NCBI RefSeq assembly: GCF_900497695.1
Contig: NZ_UIDD01000012.1
Span: 188,501 to 252,500 of the forward strand
Origin: Pseudomonas wadenswilerensis
GTDB taxonomy: Bacteria > Pseudomonadota > Gammaproteobacteria > Pseudomonadales > Pseudomonadaceae
DNA length: 64,000 bases
Direction: 5' to 3'
In this document: piece by piece, positions 53,569 to 62,346 of the stretch
How the letters are laid out: each line of letters starts with the position of its first letter
How positions within the stretch are numbered: the stretch's first letter is position 1
Position numbers and translations under genes: made by a program
The notes under the pieces: generated by a model
Database searches by the model: none
Seen by the model: only the letters and a program-made list of their open reading frames with translations
Told to the model about the DNA's origin: nothing

Positions 53569-55689
53569 CTACACCCGCTGCCAGTCAAAAAAGCCCGGAA
53601 ACGCCCCGGCGTCCCCTGGTGTCATGGGCCGCGCCACCAGAAACCCCTGCACATACTCACAACCGTTGGCCTGCAGCCATTGCGCCTGCTCGCGGGTTTC
53701 GACGCCTTCGGCGATGACGCTGATCGCGTACTGTCGGCACAGGTCAATCACACAGCGAACCAGGGCCGCGTCCGCTTGCGACCCGGGCAACCGGGCGACC
53801 AGATGGCGGTCGAGCTTGAGGGTGTCGATCGGCAGGTCGCGCAACATGCGCAGCGAGCAATCGCCAGCACCGAAATCGTCGAGGGCGATACGCACGCCCA
53901 GCTCACGCAGCTTGTGCAACTGCTTCAAGGCCACATCGTTGTTGACCATCAACGAAGTCTCGGCAACCTCGACCTCAAGCTGCGCCGGGTCAAGGCCCTG
54001 GCTGGCAATCACCCGTCCGAGCTCCTCGACCAGGTTGGGCATGGCAAACTGCACGCGGCTGAGGCTGATCCCCAGCACCAGGCCCGGCTCGAAGCATTCC
54101 TGCCAGTCACGCCGCTGCGCCACGCCTTGGGCGTAGATCCAGCTGGCCAGGCGCGAAATCAATCGCGCCTCTTCCAGCAAGGGCAGAAACAACCCTGGCG
54201 GTACATCGCCGACGCTGGGATGCTGCCAGCGCAATAGCGCCTCGAAGCCGCGCAGACGCCCGTCGGCAAAGGCGACCTGAGGCTGGTAGACCAGGCTGAA
54301 ATCCTTGTGTTCAATGGCACCGCGCACCGAGTCTTCGAGCATCAGGCGTGAGCGTGCCCTGCCGTTGAGGTCCTGGTCGTAATAGCGGTACTGCTGGCGC
54401 CCAGCCTGCTTGGCCGCATACATCGCAGCGTCGGCCGCGCGCAACAGGCCGTCGAGGTTGGCGCCGCAATCGGGGTAGGTGGCAATACCGATGCTCACAC
54501 CCAGGGTCACTTCCATGCCCTCGATCTGCTGGCAGATCGACATGCGCTCGATCACCCGCTCGGCAAAGCGCGCGGCCTGCTCAGGGTATTCCAGGGCATC
54601 GAACAGCGCGGTGAACTCGTCGCCGCCCATGCGCGCGAGGATCGCACTGGCGCCCAGGCAATCCTTGAGCTGTTCGGCCACCCAATGCAGCACCCGGTCG
54701 CCGGCCTCATGGCCGAGAAAATCATTGATGCGCTTGAAGCCATCCAGATCCAGGTACATCAGGGCCTGGGTCTTGTCGCTGCGCTCGTTGCGCACCAGGG
54801 CGCTTTCGGCAGCCTGATAGAAGCCACGGCGGTTGAGCAGCCCGGTCAGGGGGTCGGTGACCGCCTGGAACTCCAGTTGCTGGTGCAGGTTGCGCACCAC
54901 CGACATGTCCAGCACCGTGACCACCATGGCGCGCTGGCCATCGGTCAACGGCGAGCACGACAGCGCCACCGGCACCGGCTGGCCACCCGCCGTGCGCAGC
55001 AGGGCGTCGTGCAAGCGGAAGATCTGCCGATCCAGGTAGGCCTGGTAGAAAGCCGAATCGCTCCACAACGTCATCCCCGGCGATTGCACGAAATCCAGCA
55101 GGTTGGCGCCTTGCAGCACCTCTACCGACGCTTCGAGCAACTGTGAGATGGCCGGATTGGCAAAAGTAATCTCGCCGTTTTCACCCACCACCAGGATGCC
55201 TTCGGCGGCATTGTTGAGCACCGATGCATTGAAAGCCCGCGCCGCTTCCAGGTCGCGGCTCAAGCGCTGCAACGAGCGTCGGTTGCGCTGCTGCTCGAGC
55301 AAGACCTGAACCTTGGGCTTGAGGATCTGTGGGTCGAAGGGTTTGAACAGGTAGTCCACCGCCCCACTGGCATACCCCTTGAGCACGGCGGCCTGGGACT
55401 GCTCGTTGGCCGTGAGGAAGATGATCGGCGTCAGCCGCGTGCGCTGGCTGCCGCGCATCAGGCGCGCAACCTCGAAACCATCCATGCCCGGCATCTGCAC
55501 ATCCAGCAGCACCAGGTCCACTTCATGTTCGAGCAGCGCGCTCAGGGCTTCCATCCCCGAGCTCGCGGTGAGTACTTGCCAATCCTGGCGGGCCAGCAAG
55601 GCCCGCATGCTGATCAGATTTTCCGGGTAATCATCAACGACCAGCAGTACTGAGCCGCTATCGTGTGACTGAGGTTGCGCGCAATCCAT
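53569..55689 (-). CDS. Response regulator with PAS, GGDEF and EAL domains
   Basis: A 706-residue c-di-GMP signalling protein. The receiver domain (about 1-130) has the phospho-acceptor in LVLLDVQMPGMDGFEVA (Asp near 58). A PAS domain spans about 155-265. The diguanylate cyclase domain (about 275-435) has an intact ILARMGGDEFTALFDA. The phosphodiesterase domain (about 450-700) has LRGFEALLRWQHPS, EVAETSLMVNND, ALDDFGAGDCSLRML, TLKLDRHLVARL and VIAEGVETREQA, so the catalytic EAL residues are present. Both activities could be real, or one could be regulatory. A partner histidine kinase is not nearby. The upstream region is 213 bp with a bidirectional terminator. This protein should control motility or biofilm. 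Confidence 0.92.
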   Translation of the reverse strand: MDCAQPQSHDSGSVLLVVDDYPENLISMRALLARQDWQVLTASSGMEALSALLEHEVDLVLLDVQMPGMDGFEVARLMRGSQRTRLTPIIFLTANEQSQAAVLKGYASGAVDYLFKPFDPQILKPKVQVLLEQQRNRRSLQRLSRDLEAARAFNASVLNNAAEGILVVGENGEITFANPAISQLLEASVEVLQGANLLDFVQSPGMTLWSDSAFYQAYLDRQIFRLHDALLRTAGGQPVPVALSCSPLTDGQRAMVVTVLDMSVVRNLHQQLEFQAVTDPLTGLLNRRGFYQAAESALVRNERSDKTQALMYLDLDGFKRINDFLGHEAGDRVLHWVAEQLKDCLGASAILARMGGDEFTALFDALEYPEQAARFAERVIERMSICQQIEGMEVTLGVSIGIATYPDCGANLDGLLRAADAAMYAAKQAGRQQYRYYDQDLNGRARSRLMLEDSVRGAIEHKDFSLVYQPQVAFADGRLRGFEALLRWQHPSVGDVPPGLFLPLLEEARLISRLASWIYAQGVAQRRDWQECFEPGLVLGISLSRVQFAMPNLVEELGRVIASQGLDPAQLEVEVAETSLMVNNDVALKQLHKLRELGVRIALDDFGAGDCSLRMLRDLPIDTLKLDRHLVARLPGSQADAALVRCVIDLCRQYAISVIAEGVETREQAQWLQANGCEYVQGFLVARPMTPGDAGAFPGFFDWQRV

Positions 55690-55864
55690 GCTGCTTCTCT
55701 TAGGACACCAATGCCGGACTTCGGCTGAAATCTGTGCGTAACTCTAGACCCGGCTGCCATAAATCTGAAGTCAGCACATTGCCATCATGCATGGAAAGGC
55801 CTGTTAGCCGACTAACGGTCTATCCATCCAGGCCATGCGCATTGCTTCCTTGGCGCGCAGGCAC

Positions 55865-55895
55865 AAAAAAACCCGCATCGCTGCGGGTTTTTCTG
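55865..55895. terminator. Bidirectional intrinsic terminator downstream of fda
   Basis: AAAACCCGCA (55868-55877) and TGCGGGTTTT (55882-55891) are a perfect stem around TCGC, flanked by A-runs and T-runs. It ends fda transcripts on the minus strand (stop at 55903). Confidence 0.93.
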
Positions 55896-55902
55896 TTCAG
55901 GC

Positions 55903-56967
55903 TTAGTTGACCTTGGCGGCCAGCTCGCCCTTGGCGTAACGCTGGAACATCGCTTCCAGGGAGATCGGCTTGATCTTCGAAGCGTTACCCGCGGTGCCGA
56001 AGGCTTCGTAACGGGCGATGCAGACGTCGCGCATGGCCTTGACGGTTTCGCCGAAGAACTTGCGTGGGTCGAACTCGCTCGGGTTAGTGGCCATCAGGCG
56101 ACGCATGGCACCCGTGGAGGCCAGGCGCAGGTCGGTGTCGATGTTGACCTTGCGTACGCCGAACTTGATGCCTTCGACGATTTCTTCAACCGGCACGCCG
56201 TAGGTTTCCTTGATGTCGCCGCCGTACTGGTTGATGATCGCCAGCCACTCTTGCGGTACCGAGGACGAACCGTGCATCACCAGGTGGGTGTTGGGGATGC
56301 GCTTGTGGATTTCCTTGATGCGGTCGATCGCCAGCACGTCGCCGGTAGGCGGCTTGGTGAACTTGTAGGCACCGTGGCTGGTACCGATGGCGATTGCCAG
56401 GGCGTCGACCTGGGTCTTCTTGACGAAGTCGGCGGCTTCTTCCGGATCGGTCAACATCTGGCTGTGATCCAGCACGCCTTCGGCGCCGATACCGTCTTCT
56501 TCACCGGCCATGCCGGTTTCCAGCGAACCCAGGCAGCCCAGCTCGCCTTCAACCGAAACGCCGCAGGCGTGAGCCATGGCAACGGTTTGCTGAGTAACGC
56601 GAACGTTGTAATCGTAGTCGGTTGGGGTCTTGCCGTCTTCACCCAGCGAACCGTCCATCATTACCGAGCTGAAGCCCAGCTGGATCGAGCGCTGGCAGAC
56701 GTCAGGGCTGGTGCCATGGTCCTGGTGCATGCACACCGGAATGTGCGGGAACTCTTCGATGGCCGCCAGGATCAGGTGGCGCAGGAACGGCGCGCCAGCG
56801 TATTTGCGGGCACCGGCCGAGGCCTGGACAATCACCGGGGAGTCGGTCTTGTCGGCAGCTTCCATGATGGCGCGCATCTGCTCGAGGTTGTTGACGTTGA
56901 AAGCTGGAACGCCGTAGCCGAATTCAGCGGCGTGGTCCAGCATCTGGCGCATGCTAATGAGTGCCAT
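55903..56967 (-). CDS. fda: Class II fructose-1,6-bisphosphate aldolase
   Basis: This zinc-dependent aldolase interconverts fructose-1,6-bisphosphate with glyceraldehyde-3-phosphate and dihydroxyacetone phosphate. The 354-residue length fits the Fba/CbbA-type class II enzymes. Zinc ligands are in VCMHQDHGTSPDV (near residue 80) and in LVMHGSSSVPQEW (near 230); the glycine-rich loop KTQVDALAIAIGTSHGAYKF is near 190. I take the ATG at 56967 (MALISMRQMLDHA), because the longer frame to 57006 starts inside the promoter region. It is separated from pgk by two small lipoprotein genes on the same strand. Terminated by a strong hairpin. Confidence 0.97.
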   Translation of the reverse strand: MALISMRQMLDHAAEFGYGVPAFNVNNLEQMRAIMEAADKTDSPVIVQASAGARKYAGAPFLRHLILAAIEEFPHIPVCMHQDHGTSPDVCQRSIQLGFSSVMMDGSLGEDGKTPTDYDYNVRVTQQTVAMAHACGVSVEGELGCLGSLETGMAGEEDGIGAEGVLDHSQMLTDPEEAADFVKKTQVDALAIAIGTSHGAYKFTKPPTGDVLAIDRIKEIHKRIPNTHLVMHGSSSVPQEWLAIINQYGGDIKETYGVPVEEIVEGIKFGVRKVNIDTDLRLASTGAMRRLMATNPSEFDPRKFFGETVKAMRDVCIARYEAFGTAGNASKIKPISLEAMFQRYAKGELAAKVN

Positions 56968-57064
56968 TGTGTATCTCTCTCCCGACAAGCGTCGTTTTTC
57001 GTGCAAGCCTGCCGCAGCGGCGGTTGCTATTCAAGTAGTGTGGGCCTTCGAGCGGCCCGGCCAG

Positions 57065-57391
57065 TCACGGCGCCTTGCAGCCCCGCCCTATCAAATCATC
57101 GGTGGCGACCCAGTACACCAGGCCTTCATCACCCTTGCTGTGGAACGCCAGCACTCCATCGCTGTACAACGCACCCGAGCCACTGGGCTCCGGCTTGAGC
57201 CGGTAGACCTGGTCGCCGCCACCAAGACGCACGTCCATATCCTGCTGGCTGCTATCGGCAAAGCGCCAGAGTACTTCAGCCTGGCTGTCACAGACCCAGC
57301 GGGTCCAGTTGTCGGTCGGCGCCGGCGCAGGCTTGAGGCTTGCACAACCACCGAGTACTGCCAGGGCCATCAAGGCCACTACCGCTTTCAT
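57065..57391 (-). CDS. MliC-family lysozyme-inhibitor lipoprotein
   Basis: A 108-residue lipoprotein: MKAVVALMALAVLGGCASLK has a lipobox (LGGC, mature Cys16). The body has WVCDSQAEVLWRFA, DQVYRLKPEPSGSGALYSDGVLAFHSKGDEGLVYW and a C-terminal Cys (GRGCK), matching the MliC domain that inhibits C-type lysozyme. The start ATG at 57391 has an AGAGGAT site; the frame extends to 57415. The gene sits between fda and a 72-residue lipoprotein gene in a minus-strand block led by epd-pgk. Why a lysozyme inhibitor lies inside a glycolytic gene cluster is unclear; co-transcription with pgk is plausible but untested. Confidence 0.85.
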   Translation of the reverse strand: MKAVVALMALAVLGGCASLKPAPAPTDNWTRWVCDSQAEVLWRFADSSQQDMDVRLGGGDQVYRLKPEPSGSGALYSDGVLAFHSKGDEGLVYWVATDDLIGRGCKAP

Positions 57392-57442
57392 CCAATATCC
57401 TCTAGCAGACCACAAACCGGCCGGTAGGTTGCCCTGAACCGA

Positions 57443-57661
57443 TCAAGGGCACCCCGGGGCCCGGTGCTGATGTTCGTCGTCGTATTTCTCCAGGCCATCC
57501 GGGCCCAGCCTTTTGTTGATCACCGGTACCGTCTCGGCCTGCCATTCAGACTGATAACAGCCACCTTTCGGCGCGCCGGGCTTTGGCGTCGCCTGCTCCG
57601 GGTTACTGGAGCAAGCGCCGAGCAGCCCGGCCAGGATAATCACAGGCAATTGCTTGACCAT
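57443..57661 (-). CDS. Small hypothetical lipoprotein
   Basis: A 72-residue protein with a lipobox (MVKQLPVIILAGLLGACSSN; mature Cys17). The remaining 55 residues are polar and end HQHRAPGCP, with a second and third cysteine (GGCYQSEW and PGCP). I do not recognise the family. A GGGAG ribosome site precedes the ATG at 57661. It is placed 30 bp after the pgk stop and 51 bp before the MliC gene on the same strand, so it likely shares the glycolytic transcript. Short length and no motif limit any functional statement. Confidence 0.7.
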   Translation of the reverse strand: MVKQLPVIILAGLLGACSSNPEQATPKPGAPKGGCYQSEWQAETVPVINKRLGPDGLEKYDDEHQHRAPGCP

Positions 57662-57691
57662 CGGGTCGCTCCCTTTGCCAGGCCGAATGGA

Positions 57692-58855
57692 TCAGGCCTT
57701 GGCCCGCTGTTCCAGCATTTCAACGGCCGGCAGCACTTTACCTTCTACGAACTCGAGGAATGCACCGCCACCGGTAGAAATGTAGGAGATTTGCTCGGCT
57801 ACGCCATATTTGTCGATGGCTGCCAGGGTATCGCCACCACCGGCGATGGAGAACGCAGTGCTGTCGGCGATGGCCTGGGCCAGCACCTTGGTGCCGTTGC
57901 CGAACTGGTCGAATTCAAACACGCCAACCGGGCCGTTCCACAGGATGGTCTTCGACGACTTCAGCAGCTCGGCGAAGTTGGCTGCGGTTTGCGGGCCAAT
58001 GTCCAGGATCATGTCGTCTTCGGCAACGTCGGCAACCAGCTTGACGGTCGCTTCAGCGCTTTCAGCGAATTCCTTGGCCACGACTACGTCCACCGGCAGC
58101 GGCACGTTGACCTTGGCGGCAATGGCCTTGGCAGTGTCGATCAGGTCTGGCTCGTACAGCGACTTGCCAACCGGGTGACCGGCAGCGGCCAGGAAGGTGT
58201 TGGCGATGCCGCCGCCGACGATCAGCAGGTCGCAGATCTGGCTCAGGCTGTTGAGCACGTCCAGCTTGGTCGAGACCTTGGAGCCGGCAACGATGGCCGC
58301 CATCGGCTTGGCCGGGGCTTTCAGGGCCTTGCCCAGGGCATCCAGTTCGGCGGCCAGCAGCGGGCCAGCAGCAGCCACCTTGGCGAACTTGGCGACACCG
58401 TGAGTCGAGCCTTCAGCGCGGTGAGCGGTACCGAAGGCATCCATCACGAACACGTCGCACAGGGCGGCGTACTTCTGCGCCAGCTCGTCGGCGTTCTTCT
58501 TCTCGCCCTTGTTGAAGCGCACGTTCTCGAACAGGACGATATCACCGGCCTTGATTTCGACACCGTCGAGGTAGTCGGCAACCAGCGGCACGTCGCGGCC
58601 CAGGGCCTTGCTCAGGTACTCGGCGACCGGCTTGAGGCTGTTCTCGGCGGAGAATTCGCCTTCGCTCGGGCGGCCCAGGTGCGAGCAGACCATCACGGCC
58701 GCGCCCTTTTCCAGGGCCAGCTTGATGGTCGGCAGCGAAGCGAGGATGCGCGCATCGCTGGCAACCACACCGTCCTTCACAGGCACGTTGAGGTCTTCGC
58801 GGATCAGTACGCGCTTACCTTGCAGATCGAGGTCGGTCATCTTCAACACGGTCAT
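57692..58855 (-). CDS. pgk: Phosphoglycerate kinase
   Basis: Pgk transfers the phosphate of 1,3-bisphosphoglycerate to ADP in glycolysis. The 387-residue protein is the usual length. The N-terminal substrate-binding segment reads GKRVLIREDLNVPVKDG, followed by VMVCSHLGRPSEGEF; the C-terminal nucleotide domain has the conserved ILWNGPVGVFEFDQFGNGT and FSIAGGGDTLAAIDK segments. The start is the ATG at 58855; MTDLDLQG, five codons on, is an alternative. It follows epd by 12 bp on the same strand, and two small lipoprotein genes and fda come after. The order epd-pgk-fda is conserved in gamma-proteobacteria. Confidence 0.98.
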   Translation of the reverse strand: MTVLKMTDLDLQGKRVLIREDLNVPVKDGVVASDARILASLPTIKLALEKGAAVMVCSHLGRPSEGEFSAENSLKPVAEYLSKALGRDVPLVADYLDGVEIKAGDIVLFENVRFNKGEKKNADELAQKYAALCDVFVMDAFGTAHRAEGSTHGVAKFAKVAAAGPLLAAELDALGKALKAPAKPMAAIVAGSKVSTKLDVLNSLSQICDLLIVGGGIANTFLAAAGHPVGKSLYEPDLIDTAKAIAAKVNVPLPVDVVVAKEFAESAEATVKLVADVAEDDMILDIGPQTAANFAELLKSSKTILWNGPVGVFEFDQFGNGTKVLAQAIADSTAFSIAGGGDTLAAIDKYGVAEQISYISTGGGAFLEFVEGKVLPAVEMLEQRAKA

Positions 58856-58867
58856 GAATGCAGTCCT

Positions 58868-59935
58868 TCAGGGCTGTTTACAAGTGGAGCGGGTTTGATT
58901 GACGACGTGCAGAAAGTGATCGGCAACGTCGAGCATACGGTTGGCAAAACCCCATTCGTTGTCGAACCAGGCCAGCAGGTTGACCAGCCGGGGGCCGGAA
59001 ACGCGGGTCTGGCTGGCATCGACAATCGCCGAATGCGGGTCATGGTTGAAATCACAGCTGGCGTGCGGCAGTTCAGTGTAGGCCAGCAGACCTCGCAGCG
59101 GGCCGCTCAGGGCGGCTTCGCGCAGCACCCGGTTGACCTCGGCCGCAGTGGTGTCGCGGGCGGTCTGCAGGGTGATGTCCAGGCACGACACGTTAACGGT
59201 CGGCACGCGTACGGCTTTGGCCTGAATTCGCCCGGCAAGTTCCGGCAGCAGCCGTTCGATGCCGCGGGCCAGGCCCGTGGACACCGGGATCACCGACTGG
59301 AACGCCGAACGGGTACGGCGCAGGTCTTCGTGGTGATAGGCGTCGATGACCGGCTGGTCGTTCATCGCCGAGTGGATGGTGGTGATCGACACGTACTCCA
59401 GGCCAAAGGCCTGGTCCAGCACGCGCAGCAGCGGCACGCCGCAGTTGGTGGTGCAGGAGGCGTTGGAGACCAGCCTCTCGGTGCCATCCAGGCAATCCTG
59501 GTTGATCCCGTAGACCACTGTGGCGTCGACATCTGCCTCACTGGCCATGGGTTGGGAGAACAGCACCCGCGGCGCACCGGCGTCGAGAAAACGCTGGGCA
59601 TCGGCGCGGGTGTTGTAGGCACCGGAACACTCCAGCACCAGATCGACGTCGAGCGCCGCCCAGTCGACCCCTTCCGGGGTGGCACTGCGCAATACTTTCA
59701 CGCAGTCGCCATTGATATGCAGACAATCGCCGTCGACCTTCACCTCACCGGGGAAACGCCCGTGGGTGGAGTCGAAGCGTGTCAGGTATTCGATACTGGC
59801 CTGGTCGGCCAGGTCATTCAGTGCAACGATCTCGAAGCCCGCCTTCGCCCCCCGCTCAAAGAGTGCGCGCAAGACGCAACGACCAATACGGCCGTAGCCG
59901 TTGAGTGCAACTTTGTAAGGACGCGTTTGGGGCAT
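58868..59935 (-). CDS. epd: D-erythrose-4-phosphate dehydrogenase
   Basis: Epd oxidises erythrose-4-phosphate to 4-phosphoerythronate in pyridoxal phosphate synthesis. The 355-residue protein is GapA-like: NAD fold VALNGYGRIGRCVLRAL at the N-terminus, catalytic cysteine in VSNASCTTNCGVPLLRVLDQ near residue 157, and FDNEWGFANRMLDV near the C-terminus. The placement before pgk and after tktA, which supplies erythrose-4-phosphate, favours Epd over a glycolytic GAPDH. I take the ATG at 59935 (MPQTRPYKVALNG); an upstream open stretch is not conserved. The gap to tktA holds a type-A REP pair, and epd lies 12 bp from pgk. Confidence 0.93.
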   Translation of the reverse strand: MPQTRPYKVALNGYGRIGRCVLRALFERGAKAGFEIVALNDLADQASIEYLTRFDSTHGRFPGEVKVDGDCLHINGDCVKVLRSATPEGVDWAALDVDLVLECSGAYNTRADAQRFLDAGAPRVLFSQPMASEADVDATVVYGINQDCLDGTERLVSNASCTTNCGVPLLRVLDQAFGLEYVSITTIHSAMNDQPVIDAYHHEDLRRTRSAFQSVIPVSTGLARGIERLLPELAGRIQAKAVRVPTVNVSCLDITLQTARDTTAAEVNRVLREAALSGPLRGLLAYTELPHASCDFNHDPHSAIVDASQTRVSGPRLVNLLAWFDNEWGFANRMLDVADHFLHVVNQTRSTCKQP

Positions 59936-59992
59936 GGGATGCTCACGGAACAGAAGCGTTATCTGCAACCTGCGGGAATCGAGTTGACTTCA

Positions 59993-60057
59993 ATCGCTGG
60001 CAAGCCAGCTCCCACAGGGATCACCGCAGCCCCTGTGGGAGCTGGCTTGCCAGCGAT
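59993..60057. repeat. REP pair, type A, perfect 24-bp arms
   Basis: The left arm 59993-60016 (ATCGCTGGCAAGCCAGCTCC then CACA) and right arm 60034-60057 are exact reverse complements around 17 bases. It lies between tktA and epd on the minus strand and could reduce read-through between them. Confidence 0.92.
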
Positions 60058-60089
60058 GAAGCCGACGCCAGTCCCACAGGGAAACGGGA

Positions 60090-62087
60090 TCAGTCTTCCA
60101 GCAGCTCTTCAGCAGTACCCAGGATGTTTTCCAGGGTGAAACCGAACTCTTCGAACAAGGCCGACGCAGGTGCCGACTCGCCGTAGGTGGTCATGCCGAT
60201 GACGCGGCCTTCGAGGCCGACGTACTTGTACCAGAAGTCGGCATGGGCCGCTTCGATGGCGATACGCGCGCCGACTTCCAGCGGCAGCACCGACTGCTTG
60301 TAGCCAGCCTCCTGGGCATCGAACACGCTGGTCGACGGCATGGACACCACGCGTACCTTGCGGCCTTGCTCGGTCAGCTTGTCGAAGGCCTGAACCGCCA
60401 GGCCGACTTCGGAACCGGTGGCGATCAGGATCAGCTCAGGCTCGCCTGCGCAGTCTTTGAGGACGTAGCCACCGCGGCTGATGTTGGCGATCTGCTCGGC
60501 ATCACGCTCCTGGTGCTGCAGGTTCTGACGCGAGAAGATCAGCGCCGACGGGCCGTCTTTACGCTCCAGGGCGAACTTCCAGGATACCGCCGACTCGACG
60601 GCATCGGCTGGGCGCCAGGTGTCCAGGTTCGGCGTGCTGCGCAGGCTGGTCAGTTGCTCGATCGGCTGGTGGGTCGGACCGTCTTCGCCCAGACCGATGG
60701 AGTCGTGGGTGTAGACGTGGATGACCCGCTGCTTCATCAGCGCCGACATGCGCACTGCGTTGCGGGCATATTCCATGAACATCAGGAAGGTGGCGCCGTA
60801 AGGCACCAGACCGCCGTGCAGGGCAACACCGTTCATGATTGCGGTCATGCCGAACTCGCGCACGCCGTAGAACATGTAGTTGCCGCTGGCGTCTTCGGCG
60901 CTGACGCCTTTGCAGCCTTTCCACAGGGTCAGGTTGGAACCGGCCAGGTCAGCCGAACCGCCGAGCAGTTCAGGCAGCAGCGGGCCAAAGGCGTTCAGGG
61001 CGTTCTGGCTGGCTTTACGGCTGGCAATGGTTTCGCCCTTGGCCGCGACTTCAGCGATGTAGGCCGCTGCTTTCTCGGCAAAATCAGCCGGCAGGTCACC
61101 GCTCAGGCGACGCACCAGTTCGTTGGCAAGCTCAGGGTGAGCCGCGGAGTAGGCCGCGAAACGCTGGTCCCACTCGGCTTCAACGGCCTTGCCGGCCTCC
61201 TTGGCGTCCCACTCGGCGTAGATGTCAGCCGGGATTTCGAACGGGCCGTGGTTCCAGTTCAGCGCTTTGCGCGCCAGGGCGATTTCGTCGTTGCCCAGCG
61301 GAGCACCGTGGCAATCTTCCTTGCCCTGCTTGTTCGGCGAACCGAAACCGATGATGGTCTTGCAGCAGATCAGGGTCGGCTGCTCGCTCTTGCGCGCGGT
61401 ATCGATGGCGGTGCGGATCTCGTCGGCGTCATGGCCGTCGACATTGCGGATCACCTGCCAGTTGTAGGCTTCGAAACGCTTCGGGGTGTCATCGGTGAAC
61501 CAGCCTTCGACTTCACCGTCGATGGAGATACCGTTGTCATCGTAGAAGGCGATCAGCTTGCCCAGGCCCAGGGTACCGGCCAGGGAAGCGACTTCGTGGG
61601 AAATGCCTTCCATCATGCAACCATCACCCAGGAACACATAGGTGTGGTGGTCGACGATGTTGTGGTTCTTGCGGTTGAACTGGCCAGCCAGGACTTTTTC
61701 AGCCAGGGCGAAACCAACGGCGTTGGCCAGGCCCTGACCCAGTGGCCCGGTGGTTGTCTCGACGCCCGGGGTGTAACCGAGCTCCGGGTGGCCCGGGGTA
61801 CGGCTGTGCAACTGACGGAAGCTCTTCAGGTCGTCGATCGACAGGTCGTAGCCGGTCAGGTGCAGCAGCGAATAGATCAGCATCGAACCGTGGCCGTTGG
61901 ACAGCACGAAGCGGTCACGGTCAGCGAAGCTCGGGTTGGTCGGGTTGTGCTTCAGATAATCACGCCAAAGAACCTCGGCGATATCCGCCATGCCCATAGG
62001 GGCACCGGGGTGGCCGCTGTTGGCCTTTTGCACGGCATCCATGCTGAGGGCACGAATGGCGTTGGCACGCTCACGACGGCTGGGCAT
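60090..62087 (-). CDS. tktA: Transketolase
   Basis: Transketolase moves two-carbon units between sugar phosphates in the pentose phosphate pathway and needs thiamine diphosphate, linking it to the thiamine genes in this window by cofactor only. The 665-residue protein has the ThDP motif FLGDGCMMEGISHEVASLAGTLGLGKLIAFYDDNGISIDG (read in parts, about residues 153-190), the N-terminal NSGHPGAPMGMADIAEVLWR, and the pyrimidine domain DSIGLGEDGPTHQPIEQL near 470. The start ATG at 62087 has an AGGAGATA ribosome site. It is divergent from the ArsR-methyltransferase gene across 259 bp. Confidence 0.98.
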   Translation of the reverse strand: MPSRRERANAIRALSMDAVQKANSGHPGAPMGMADIAEVLWRDYLKHNPTNPSFADRDRFVLSNGHGSMLIYSLLHLTGYDLSIDDLKSFRQLHSRTPGHPELGYTPGVETTTGPLGQGLANAVGFALAEKVLAGQFNRKNHNIVDHHTYVFLGDGCMMEGISHEVASLAGTLGLGKLIAFYDDNGISIDGEVEGWFTDDTPKRFEAYNWQVIRNVDGHDADEIRTAIDTARKSEQPTLICCKTIIGFGSPNKQGKEDCHGAPLGNDEIALARKALNWNHGPFEIPADIYAEWDAKEAGKAVEAEWDQRFAAYSAAHPELANELVRRLSGDLPADFAEKAAAYIAEVAAKGETIASRKASQNALNAFGPLLPELLGGSADLAGSNLTLWKGCKGVSAEDASGNYMFYGVREFGMTAIMNGVALHGGLVPYGATFLMFMEYARNAVRMSALMKQRVIHVYTHDSIGLGEDGPTHQPIEQLTSLRSTPNLDTWRPADAVESAVSWKFALERKDGPSALIFSRQNLQHQERDAEQIANISRGGYVLKDCAGEPELILIATGSEVGLAVQAFDKLTEQGRKVRVVSMPSTSVFDAQEAGYKQSVLPLEVGARIAIEAAHADFWYKYVGLEGRVIGMTTYGESAPASALFEEFGFTLENILGTAEELLED

Positions 62088-62282
62088 CGCTTATCTCCTG
62101 GGTGTTGAATTAGTTACGAAACGAAAAAAGGCGGCCATTTTCGCCCAGGCACGTACCCGGGGGCAATGACGGATGGTCGATGCAGCATGATTTTCCTGTG
62201 AATGAGAGAAGAATCAGGCGTTAACCCGGGCAAACAGCCGGATCGGTCGCACAGCCTGCGACGAATTGCCCCGCCTATCGCG

Positions 62283-62306
62283 CAATATCAAAACTTTTTG
62301 ATATTG
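62283..62306. promoter_or_regulatory. Perfect 24-bp palindrome, likely ArsR-family operator
   Basis: CAATATCAAAA (62283-62293) and TTTTGATATTG (62296-62306) are exact reverse complements around a 2-base centre, an 11-2-11 layout close to the 12-2-12 inverted repeats bound by ArsR/SmtB proteins. It lies 40 bp upstream of the ArsR-methyltransferase start codon, between it and divergent tktA. Confidence 0.75.
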
Positions 62307-62309
62307 GCC

Positions 62310-62338
62310 TTGCGACGTTATCGTTGCCTGACTAGACT
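62310..62338 (+). promoter_or_regulatory. Candidate promoter of the ArsR-methyltransferase gene
   Basis: TTGCGA (62310-62315), a 17-bp spacer and TAGACT (62333-62338) form a sigma-70-like promoter immediately after the palindrome. A start site about 7 bp after the -10 would fall at or next to the ATG at 62347, which has no visible Shine-Dalgarno, so the mRNA may be nearly leaderless. Confidence 0.5.
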
Positions 62339-62346
62339 GCCGCTCC

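Noticed and set aside
55802..55817. GTTAG-CCGA-CTAAC inverted repeat between fda and the GGDEF-EAL gene
   Set aside because: Five-base arms are common by chance, and no known operator pattern or nearby promoter supports it.
57464..60139. An 891-codon plus-strand frame across pgk and epd
   Set aside because: It runs antisense through pgk and epd, both with complete motifs, and crosses their intergenic gap. Its composition is typical of shadow frames in GC-rich DNA.
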